Source: Telmatactis stephensoni (taxonomy: Eukaryota; Cnidaria; Anthozoa; Actiniaria; Isophelliidae). From it: 64,000 nt of DNA. Positions 10,086-22,600 of this stretch are shown here, one piece after another. The notes beneath the pieces were generated by a model, which saw only the letters and a list, made by a program, of their open reading frames with translations, ran no database searches and had not been told where the DNA came from. The number at the start of each line of letters is the position of its first letter. Position 1 is the stretch's first letter. The stretch covers positions 191,501-255,500 of the forward strand of contig JALIZF010001586.1 of NCBI GenBank assembly GCA_029948255.1, read 5' to 3'. The position numbers were made by a program, and so were the translations under genes.

Positions 10086-13000
10086 GTAAGAAGTATAATA
10101 AATTGCATTAATAATTCATTGATTCGATTAAACCTTTAATAGTAACAGCTTAATAGATTTTTGTTTCATGTAGAATTTTTATTGGCATTATCATTGGGCT
10201 TTCACCAAATCAGTGTACCTTGAAACACGCTATAGTCAAAGCTTAGCTGACAGTCACAGTCTCATAAGCAAACAGCCTTTCTAAAACCCCATTTTACCCC
10301 ATTAGTCAAACACTATCAAATGTTTATCCATGTTCCAGACACTGTTGTAAGTGTAAAAACTGTATGCAGACTTTTGAGGGTTAAACATTGTATTTTTCTG
10401 TTGTTTCTATTGCCTATAAGTGGATACCCACCAATTTATACATATATACCTACTCAAAGTTTTGGCAGAAAATGTTCTTGTAAGCAGACAATGACTCCAT
10501 TTTCAGCCATAGCAGTGTCAGCTTAAAAGAATGTTTCTTGCAAGCTTATAGACACTTTTCAGTCAAAGCTTCCATAAACAGGCACTCCCAGGTCACCTGT
10601 TTATGGAAGCTTTGACTGTGGAGCAACATGTATAATTGATCAAGGAGTATTTACTTGTTTAAATCTGATAGTTTGCAGTTCTGATTTGGGCATGGAAGAT
10701 GGCTCTATCAAGGATAGTCAGCTCTCAGCTTCTTCTGCATCAAGTGGTCTAGTGGCAGCTAAGCATGGTAGACTAAATGAGAAAGGTGGATATGGGGCAT
10801 GGTGTCCTCTACAAGATCACAGATGGTATACAAACCTAAATGGTGGTCCATATTATGATCAGTACTTTGAGGTCCGTTTTCTAAAACCAGTGAGGATAAC
10901 TGCTGTTGGGACTCAAGGGAGGTCAAAGAATCATGGAAATGAAGGAGTTGAAGATTTCTTTGTTCAATACTCACTCATGACATCTGGAAGTGTTGAGTGG
11001 AAGACGTTTCATGGATGGAAGCAACCTCAGCCAAAAGTAAGGATCTTGTAAGGAAATGTTTTTATTGGGGGTTCTGTGTCAGGGACATAAAAGAAAGAGA
11101 ACTGGGAGCTAGTAATTGGAAAAATTTTATGATGTACTGATAATGATACATACAAAAGTATGACCAGCTATAATGTATTTGCATTCTTTTGAAAGAGCAA
11201 TCATCTAATAATACAAGCATCCAATGATTCTCCTCAAGTATGTTGAGGCCTGATTCAAAAGGACATATCTGTAAATCACGTTTATTTTTGTTATTCACAA
11301 GGATTCGTTATTATAGGGGTCATGTTTAGTCATAAGTTTCTATTCAAGATTTGGGGTGATTTAATAGTACTAAAGATTCTGACATCAAGTGGTCATGTGA
11401 CCTTGGAGCGCTAAATTTAGTTTTTTTAAAATGCGGCTGCCAATTTAAGTTAAGCTGAAATAGTTTTAATGCTACGATGTTAAGGACAACCATTGTAAAA
11501 AGAGTTGGAAAATTTGTCCCACAGTTTTACATGTAGTTATGATGAAAATTGGGAAAATGTATTTTGTCGAAATGGTCACTTGACCTGTTTTCTTAAATGT
11601 CTCTGTTAAGAAAAATGGGAGACAGGTTTTCCAAACACAGTTACTGTATGTAGCTGAATGAGAATATTCGCAACTATTTGTTTCTTTATTACTCGTGCCC
11701 AGGCCGTAGGCCGGCACGAGTCTAGGTTTACCGTTTCTATCTATCGTCTAGGTCGCAAATGTGTATGCAAATTAGGCAGGCATGGAAACGAGGCCACGCA
11801 CGTTTTGCCATCGCTACATGACTCAGAAAGGCAGCAGTAAACTTTCTGAGCAAAACAGAGAGTTATTTTCACGAGTCAGGAATGTTTAGTAACTTAAATT
11901 TCATTATAACTGCAGTCGGATCGAGCCATTGCGTTACAGCAGTCTCTCGTAAGTCTCAATCAAGGTAAATTCAAGCTTCTTCATTCAAAATTTACAAATC
12001 GACGATATAAATATTTATAGCTTGCCTTGTCAATTCGACGAAGCAGCAAATCTCGCTTTCTAAAACATGACTAAGCTGGTTTGAGACATATTTATAACCC
12101 TCTGTTGTTTAGACTTTTGGAATTTTTAGATAACTGGCATTTTCATGGTACTTTAATTCGAGACAGTTGAATATATAAGACTTATATTAGCCAAGTTTGT
12201 ATGATAACCTCTGTCTTTCATGAGGAAGATGTATAAAAGGAAGATTGGTGCAATAAATCACTTGATTAAATGCTGAAGGGTTGTTTGTTTTCTGCCTTGT
12301 TTCTTGTGCTTTTCTCCATTAATGGTCAGTAATGGCTACGGTCAGAACAGTACTTGTCAGATTTGTTCAAGTAACAAAGAATGGTAAAACAAAACAAAGG
12401 AGAGATTAAATGTAGAACAAAATGAGGCATGTTAAAGTAAATACTAATGCTAGTAAAAGAACTGGCTAACTAATCAGTAGCATGTAGACTGTAAATCTTT
12501 TTGTTTTCTTTTGTTTTCAGTAACAACATTACTAATACAAACCAAATAGTCCTTCAGTTCTTTCATCTGCAAAGTAACTCTAGAACACATTAGACACTTA
12601 AATTTTATTATTTGAAAATATTACAAATTGGATGGGCAACCAAGTAAATAACTGATGGCAGCCAAAGACCATGCAGCTCTCGCAGCTTTGGCATCTAACA
12701 AGCTTATGTAAGACCACAGGTATCCCAACCTGGCTCAATTCTTTGTGCTGGGCACGAGTAAACGCACCATTGTGCGTCTAGTTCCTTTTAAATTGGCGAC
12801 CGCATTTTAAATTAAAATTTAAGAAGTCATTGTCACATGGTTAGTCACATGATTAGCTTTTGGGTGTTTTAATCACTTAAGGGAACAGAAGATGCCAAAC
12901 TCTAATAAAGGACAAAATTTGGTGAAGTTTTGTGAAAAGGAAGAGACAATATAGAGCCATTCTATATAGGTTTGACAGTGATTGTGATAAAATAGGAGTG

Positions 13001-13617
13001 GCACTGAATGACTGAATCACTGTTGAACTCCCATTGACATTTCTCTTTTTTAGTGCTTTTTTGTAAATGTATTAGGAACATGCATTTTTGTTTATTATAC
13101 AGTGTGTTTTTTTTTTATCCATAGTGTTATGTTTTCTTTGTTTCTGCTGTTCTTTGCTTATTCCCTGGAATGCTCTTGCAAGATTTTACCTTTGTAGTCA
13201 AACCATTTATCCAAACACATGTGTCTTTTGTTGTCAAAATATAAATACACCACTTCTTGTTTTTTTCAGAAATTTTCGGGTAACAAGTACAAGATGAATG
13301 TGACTAAAATGAACTACTTTAGACCACCTTTTGTTGCCGATACATTTCGTTTAGTACCAGAAATCTACCCTGTTAACCAAGCCTGTTTACGACTGGAACT
13401 TTATGGGTGTGATGTTCAACAAGGTGAGAAGAGTTACTCTGATTCCCTAGGTATTCAGAATCCCTAATCTCTATGCAGGAAAATTAGTAAGTTACATTGT
13501 ATGAAATGGATGAAAATTCATTTTTTTTTTTTTTTAGAAAAAGACAGAAAATAAATACTTACAATATTACAATAACTTACAATGAAAGTAAAGTGTGGGG
13601 CAGCCCTAGGCCTTCTT

Positions 13618-13692
<75 letters not shown>

Positions 13693-16600
13693 TTTTACTT
13701 TTGCTTTTGTTTTCTGATTTGATTTGATTTATGGAATTACATTTCATTTGTTTCACTTGTGCCTTGTTTCAAATTATTTTTACATTTATTTTTTCCTGAA
13801 AAAAAAAAAATAATAATAATTTTTCATCCATAATTTACTAATTTGCTGTAAGTCATATTTCGGAAAATAAGCACTGGCAGGCCATCATACTTTTATCCAG
13901 CATGCTGCCAGATAGATTTCTGCAGTTGCTCTGTATAAAGTAGGATGAGTTTTTACTTTCTGCAACAACAATTATTTCAATTTATCATAAATATTGACTG
14001 TCATTGTACCTTTTCACAAAAGACTGTTGTTTCATAAGTTACTGATCATAGTAGACCTTTTTCGGTTCCACTAAATTCATGTGCCATAAAACAATAGGTG
14101 ACAAAGGGTTTTTTTTTCCCACATTTTTTGTACTATTTGTTGCCCATTCTGCTGTTCAGACCTTGTAGTTGTTTGTTATTGAAATAAATTGTATACCATT
14201 AATCTTTCAGATCTTATTTCATATACCATGAATGCTGGTAATGTACGCAGCCCTGGCTATAACCTAACAGATTTGATTTTTGATGGAGTCGTTACACCTT
14301 CCAAACTATATTCTGGACTGGGATTTCTTACTGACGGTCATTTAGCACATGAGAATTTCGTTGAAAACAAAGGATATGGATGGATTGGATGGCAAAATCG
14401 ACAGACTCGCTCTCCCACTATCGTCTTCCATTTCTTAAGACCTCGTGTTTTTAAATCAGTGACGTTTCATTGTAACGTCAGGACAAGAAGTGGCATCGAA
14501 CTGTTTAAATCAGTTAAAATAAGCTTTGGTGCAGATAACGTGACGCTCCACAGTTCTGTCACGCACGACACGGTGATTGTAGATAGTGGATATAAATGGA
14601 TCAACTACAACGTGACAGTGGACTTGTGTCAGCATTATAGCCATCTAGTGAAAATGCAGTTTGCTTATGCTGGAGAGTGGATGCTTATTAGTGAGGTGAC
14701 GTTGGATAGTTGTAAGTATTGCATATAGACCAAGGTACCCTGAGTATCGGAGGCTGGTATTTGTCTCTGTTGCTCCATAACGGCCGCCTTCTGTCAAAAA
14801 ACAACAGAGCAAATAAGTAGCCTCTGATAGAGAGTAAGACAATGGCCCAGTTGTTTGAAAGTCGGTTAGCTTGCGCTAACCCAGGGTTAGATATAGGGAA
14901 AAACATTCATTTGAACCCAGAATGAACACTTATCACCCTTCGTACTACAGGATCACCAGAATGTTGTACGTGTATTGTTGTTATGTGTACTGAAGAGATA
15001 TTCTTTCTTTGCATAATAAGAGAGTCTTGCAGTATAAACCAAATAAAATGCAAGACAGTAAAATTTACCCTCCTCAGTAAGCAACTCCTTCATTGGATAT
15101 CCTGTGGTAACAGAAGAAGAGGGAAAACTAGGAACGAAAAAGAGGGGAATGGACACGGAGGAGTTGGCAACTCCTTCGTTTTTCTCTTCCCCCTTCCTCC
15201 TCGGCTAGTTGCATTGCCATAGGAATCCGAAGAGCTGCCTGTGGAGGAGGCTAAATAAAATTGTTTCTTTTTTTTCAAGATCCTTTAAATGTCATGCATT
15301 TGCCAAAACCCGAGTGCAAACCAGTAACAGCTCCACCAGCGATCCTGCCCACGGAACCAATAAAAAGTACCACTCCTGAGTTGAACAACACTGCGTTTGG
15401 TAAGGACATCCTTTCTTTCTTGGTTTCATTTACTCGGATGATTATACATCATAATTTCCAGGATTCCTTTGAAGGGATGGGAGAGACTACGTAGCACGCA
15501 GTTGATGTAATATATCCCTTAAGATATAATACAAAACACAAAAAGCACTTACAATATATCCGTGAAAAAGTCAGCGAACTAAATTATACTAAATAGCACG
15601 AAATCCTTTGTTTTCTATTGTTTAATTAGTGTAATTTCTTACAAAGTTTTTCACGGATATATTGTAAGCACTCTAATACTGTAGAATGAAAGACAATAGA
15701 AAACAATAGATTTTTTGAATACATTACACCGAGTTCTATGTAGGTTTTCCCTTGAAGGGATTCCTTTGTTTCCGTTTCCACGATTCGTTTGCGCGATGCT
15801 GTTGATGCCGTGTAGCATGTTACTGCCCCACGGAACGACTTTTAGCTCAATTTTGGCGTCAGCAGATTTGTTTTATTTGAAGTCAAAAATTCGCAACCCA
15901 GAAAGACCAATTTGACCCAAATGCCTTCCCAGAAAACAATTCGCTTCTTGTCTTGGAAACGAGGTAGCGGCGACAAACAAATTGGCGATCGGTGTTGCGC
16001 TAAAAATCGTCTCATGTAACGTGATGACGTCTCACATAACGTGTGATGACGTCTCATGTAACGTGTGATGACGTCTCATATAACGTGTGATGACGTCTCA
16101 TGTGACGTGTGCTGACGTCTCATGTAACGTATGATGACGTCTCGTGTAACGTATGATGACGTCTCGTGTAACGTGTGATGACGTCTCATATAACGTGTGA
16201 TGACGTCTCATGTAACGTGTGATGACGTGTCATGTAACGTGTGCTGACGTGTCATGTAACGTGCATGTGCTGACGTCTCGTGTAACGTGTGATGACGTCT
16301 CATGTAACGTGTGCTGACGTCTCATGTAACGTGTGCTGACGTGTCATGTAACGTGCATGTGCTGACGTCTCGTGTAACGTGTGATGACGTCTCATGTAAC
16401 GTGTGATGACGTCTCATGTAACGTGTACTGACATTTCATTTGGAATCGATTGTGGCGCTAAAAAATCGAATCAATGTGGCGCTAATCTCGTGTAACACAC
16501 ATCAGTGTAAGTTGTCGAAAAAGCGTCTATTCGAATCGTCTCTTATAAAGCTCGAATTACGCGACAACCTTTTTATAGCACGGTACCCCTAGTTCTTGGT

Positions 16601-19600
16601 TCGCCAACTCATCGTAATAATCAACGTATGAATAGAACATTTGTTTGCTTGATAGAAGTGCCGTACCCAAAATGATATGATAATAATATGTAACACGTCC
16701 AAGTCTTACATTATACTTGTTAAATAGGCCCTAAACCAGAAACTAGCAGTGGTCTAGATGATGGTGCTGTCATTGGTATTGTCTGCGGAACAGTCTTTGT
16801 TATTCTAATTATTGTGGTATCCCTGTGTTGTTGCTGGTACCGAAAGCGAAGACACCATCAAAAGAGGCCATCATTTTATAACTTTATCCGATGGGAGCTG
16901 AAACCGTACTCTTCGTACCGCAATGCTGTCCGCGTTTCTCGTTTAGAAAGCACAGGAGAAGAAGAGAAAAACTACACTTTTAAAAGACAAGAACAAAACG
17001 GCGAGGCAGGCAATTTTGTTGTTCCTGTTGATGCCGAATCTGCTATTTATGCAAGCATTAAAAACCTTGAAGAGGTGGGAAAACCACAGGAACAGCCATC
17101 CAAGAAATGGAACAAATCAGGAAAGCCTAAAAGTATGTTAGTAAATACCATGAGTAATAGATTGTCTTTTATCATTACACTGAGTAGGTAAGCTCTCTCT
17201 TAGCAATCACATGATGCAAATCCGTACTGAATCACAAGATCTAATGTCAGGACGAAAAACTTTCTACTGGAAAGACGCTACTAGAGGGACTGAGGGACAA
17301 ACGGAAACTAATCAAACCGGAAATCAAACTAGTTTGGGCTGCGTCGGTGTATAAAAATCTATTGAAGGAAGGGAACTATCTAACACTGTAGAATACTGAC
17401 ATAACTGACATGCGCAGTTAGAGTAAAATAGATACAATACACATGATATATACAAAAATTCGTTTAATTCTAAACATGTTTCGGCATAACCCATGCCATC
17501 TTCAGTAGATAAAGATTACAAAGACTATCAACAAACTTCTATATAAACAGCTATTTCAAAAAACGGTTGACGGGGCGATCGGTGAATTGCGATCGGTGAT
17601 TGATGATTACACGACCGAAAGGAACTGTGGTCACGCTATTAGACCGCTATCTGGCGCGGAGATATAAATCGCCTATCGACCACTTTGTCCAATAAGGTCT
17701 TTACTGCATGGTACCGGCATTGCTTGGGTTTTAGGCCGGCACGAGTCTAGGTTTAGGTTTTCTATCAGTCTATCGTCGTAGTCGAGAATGTGCCATGAAA
17801 ACGAGGCAGGCATGAAAACGAGGCAGCGCACGTTCCAGGAAGTTCATAGGAAAACATGCAGGATTTTTCACGAGCCACCGACATTTAGTAGCCTAAACTC
17901 CACTATAAATACAGTCATTGCGTTATAGCAGCTTCACGTGAGTCTAAACCAAGGTAAAATTTAAGCCTCTTCATTTGAAATTTAGGAATCGAGGCCGATA
18001 CTTCCATGAGTTCAAATCAGCTTGCCGGCGAAGCAGACAAAGATTTCGCTTCAGTAGCGAACTCAAAACGTGACCAAACTGGCTTTAAGGCCTATTTATT
18101 TTTCCAGATATTTTCCAATGCGCTCTCGTACGTATATTTCGATGTCGGGTATCTAGCTTCTTTCCGTAGTAGTGCGGTATCCGTTACACTGGAGTGTCCA
18201 TAAGATGAGAGTTGACTGATGTAAATAGTAGGCGAAACGACGTCACAGGGAACCGAATTAAATTTCTATGATTAGGCATGTATGAGCGATGTCCTACTGC
18301 CTAGCTCATTCTCATGCCAGACTAAATTCCACTTGAGCACGAGTAAACGCACTATGTGCGTCTTGTTACAACTATGAATAACTGACAGCTAAATGAAAAG
18401 TAAACAAAGCAACTACAAAATATTACTAACCACTTAAAGAGGTTTTGAAATGTTTTAACTGTTTGTTTAAATCTGGTTTAAGTTTGTTAATATAAAAGGC
18501 TTCTTTGCTTTTTAGGAAAAAAGGAGATTTAGCAGTCTGGTATCTCAAAGCAATCAATCATTAGAAAACTTTTTCTTACAACTGGATGAGCAATTCAGAT
18601 GTTTAAAGATGTGAGAGTTTTTGTCAGTTATACTATGTTCTTAGTCCAGTCCCAGACTCTCTTTCTTGCCGCTCCAGGACTCGCGGAGAAAGAGAGTCCA
18701 GTATAACTTGCATGCGCATGTGCAAAATGAGCCAATCAATTAATTAATTAGTATTTTGCGAGCTTGCAATATGCAAATGTCAGTGTTTGGTAGCAGTGGT
18801 AGTGATGCGTATCAAAAAATTCACTATTCAATGTGCAATCATGCGTAACAATGGTATAAAACTATGGAACAAATGACATTCGTGGTAGTTGTCGTTTGAG
18901 CGGTCTGGTGTTTAGAGCATGGACGATCAACCTGCTGCCGAAGTGGTGGTCCTTCCACCGGACGCCCGTCCGGCCGATGAAGAAGCCCAAGATAACAACC
19001 GTGAGGTAGCGGAGCCAGAGCAGCCCCAGCCAAATGTTGAGGTATAAATTTTGTGTTCGTACATTGCATTTTAGATTTTTGGTCCCACGCTTTTAGTGTC
19101 GTTAGTTTCTTGTTCGTTCTTTGCCTTTCTGTATTTAAGTTTATCTGTATATTTCACTTAGCTTAGCCAGAGTTTTTTGGCTTTTGGTTTCACGTTCTTA
19201 GTTTCCCGTTTATGTTAGCCTATTTTCTAAACTATTCAGTTCTAGGCTTAACTGTTTTGTTGGGTGGTGGCCCAGTGCAAGACCCGAGTTGGTTTTATTT
19301 GCATGTTTGGAATCCTCTGTGTGGTTGTGGCCTACTTCAATTTATTCTACGTCTTACACGTCAGTTTGTTATGCTTTTGGTATTAATCTAGGTTTGTACT
19401 TAAGTTTGTGGCTCGGTCGGGGCCGGCGAATGGCTTTAATCAATCCTTTTACAATAAGCTCGGTTGGTTCCTTTCGCATGTAAAGGATTCTCAATGTTTG
19501 GTCGTGGCCAACAGTTTCTTAGTTCTGTCTTACACGTCAATTTCTTTTACTATTCGTTTTAATTGAGTTCTGTGCTTTGTCGGTTGGTTGGGGCCAACGA

Positions 19601-22600
19601 TTAGCTTGAAACATTTATAAAATCCTTTGGCGCTGGGTTAATGTGTCCATGATAACATTTGGTAGGGGCCAGTGAGTTTACTTAGCTATAAGTTGCTTGA
19701 TATCAAACTAAAGTACATTTAAGTTTATTGTGCACGTTTGGTTGGGGCCAACGAATTTTTTCCAATTTATTGCGTATTGGTATTCTAGTTTTATAGCTTT
19801 TTATTCATTCTTACGCTTTGGGTGTGTCATCCTCTCTTGATTGTTTGTGGCTGATTTTTGAAATACTTAGTGCAGAAATATTTAGCCCTAAAAATTGTGT
19901 TTGAACTGATATGGTTTGGCTAGTTTATTCATTCATTCGTTGATATATTTCTCTTTCTCTCTTTGTTAGTAGAATATTTTCCTTTTTACGGTTTTTGGTT
20001 TCACCACGTATTTGCATATTAGCCAGTTTTTTCAAACCCCTTTGGGATTTTTTAGTTCTTAATATATCCTTCAGCCCACTTAATTCGGTTTTCTTTGTAT
20101 ATTATGTTTTAAATTTCTTTTCTTTGTGTTTATTCATGCAGTTTAATTTATTCTATTTCATTATTTTCCCTTATCGACCTATTTCTATTGTTTATTAAGG
20201 GTTTGTTTGTTAAGCAATGCATGGATGCTAGCTGTTCCCATTTTATAGCCTATACGTCAATATTCAGATATTTTTGTTGCTGTTGTTTGTACTAAACAAA
20301 ATTCTATGTGTGGCTGCTAGCCTAACTTAAAAGCGCACATACTTAGTGATTCTACTCCAGCAGGAGTTTTCGTATTACCCGTGTTCTATTTTTATCTATT
20401 TGGCCCTTCTATTCGTATCCCAGGCCTGCGTATTCATGTCACTTTATTTTATTTATTTATTTATTTTATTATATTTTATTTTTGTATTCATTTTTATTTA
20501 TTTTGTTTTATTTACTTTATTTATTTTTTCTCTTTCTTTCTGCGGTCTCATTCCTAAGGTTGGAATTTTGTTTTAAGTACTAGCTTTGCCACAATGTTAG
20601 TAAAGAGCATGATATAAGATTTTGTGAGTCGATATATCTCTAGTGTGAATTAGTATAATTTATTCTGGGTTTTGGTTAATTTGTTTTCATTCCCTCTGTC
20701 CACCTTGTAGCTCGCTGCCCAAATTCGAGAACTCAAGCAAGAGTTGGATAACCTCAAAGCTAAAACTTCCACAGTAAGCGTGGAAGCTTCGCTTGCAGTG
20801 GTGAGGCAACTTGCCTCAGCCCCTTACAGATTCAGAGATCCTTCTGCTATTACGGCCGCCCTTCAGAAGTTGGCGGACGACGCGAGGACAACCGGTCACG
20901 GTCAAGCAGCGGAATATGAAGCAATTCTGCGTCAATGCAGGCCCTATTTGTATAATAGGCAACTTGGAGATATTATCATACGTCTCTTGGGCTCCAAAGA
21001 GGAGAGTCGGGTGGCCAATACTATTGCCAAGATGACAAAAAACCAGCCAGCAACAGGATATTTTGCTCCCTACCCCAGACCTTATCGTGGCCGTGGCAGG
21101 GCGGCAGTCAGAGGGAGACGAGGCCCGGTATGCTTTAATTGCGGTCAGCCCGGGCATTTCCAGAGGCATTGCCAGAATGTTAATCAGAACCAAAACCGTC
21201 CGGGCCCTGCTAATCGTTAATTTATTTTGAATATAAATGTATCGCTTTAAGAATTTAGGGATTCTTTTTGCTTAATTTATTTCTGTATTTCTGTTTATAT
21301 TTATTTACAAGTTTGTTTGTTCTGCTCGGTTACTATAGATCACTACTCTGTTCAGATATTATAGTTTTTGTCGTTCTACATAATAAAGAGTTCCGCCTGT
21401 TTTGTCTGTTTAGTTGTTTGTTCATTCCCTTTTCCCACTTTCTGCCGTTTGTCGTACCTAGGTGCGGGCGTCTAATGCCTTTTATGCCCCTCGGGGTTGC
21501 CTAGGGCCGGCATTGCGGTGGGCTGTGCCCCCAGTTTTTTGTTCTGCTTTTCTTTTCTTTTCGTGCTTCTTTTTGGTTGTTTTATTCAATCATATATTCC
21601 CTTTTTGTTTAGGGACCCCCTTCAAAACGTCAAAAGTGTGATTTTCTGGAAAATGTTTTACATTCGTGTAAAAATCTCGAGATTCACTGGTGTAACTGGG
21701 AAGGCAAGCCCATCGATTTTGTCGGCCCTCGGCCCGCACCTAGCATGGTCTCCCAAGCCAAAGTTCTGGCAAGCGCTCACGACGTCGTCTTAAGAGATTC
21801 CTCGCACTTTGTCCCCGGGGAGCTTCACCGTAATGCAGAGCAGTGGAAATCCATTGCCAATGCACCCTCGGATATTCTTTCCTACGTGGTCAATCGGGTG
21901 GATGCTTGGAGTTTTCTTACCCATTTCAAGGGGAAATTTGGAAACCAGTTTTACGATGCTCCTAGTCCTCCGCATAAAATCTTTCCTAACAGCTCCTCGT
22001 GTTTGGCGTTTGAGGATTTCGTTACCGACACGATTCTGTGTCGAGTTGCTAACGGTTCCCTTCGATTCTGGGGTCTAGTGGGTGAGGTAGAACCTCCTCA
22101 TCTCGTAATGCCCATCACCGTCGAGCCCACAAAACCACGGATGTGCCACGACGAGAGATTTCTTAATCTATGGGTAAAGGATCTCCCTTTCTCCTTGGAT
22201 TACTTATCGGACCTTCCAAGATATGTCGGTCTCAATCATTTCCAAACTGTGTGTGATGACAAGAGTGGCTACGATCACGTTTCCCTCACCGATGCAAGTC
22301 AGACTTTGTTTGGTCTGTCATGGAAAGGGTGCTATTTTGTTTACTGTATGTTGCCCTTCGGATGGAAGGCCAGTGCCTACATTTATCATTCCATTGGTTT
22401 AATTGCGACGAGTCACATTCGATCGTTGGGCGTTCCTTGCAGCCAGTATATCGACGACCGACACATAGGACAACTCGTCACGTCTCCTTCTTGCCAGTGG
22501 TCTGATTTCGAGAAGGCTCAAGCTGCGTGCTACATCACCTTAGCTACCCTCACCTCTCTGGGTTACACGTTAGCGTTATCTAAATCTAGTCTGGCTCCCA

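Noticed and set aside
10679..11036. TTTGCAG at 10678 as the DDR exon 2 acceptor
   Set aside because: It breaks the phase with exon 1 and drops the conserved first Cys of the discoidin domain.
16008..16440. Possible CRISPR-like array
   Set aside because: Repeats are directly tandem with no unique spacers, and the genome is eukaryotic.
21497..21793. Separate ORF upstream of the reverse transcriptase, and overlapping ORFs at 21790-24881 on either strand
   Set aside because: They are shadows in other frames of the gag, pol and recombinase exons.
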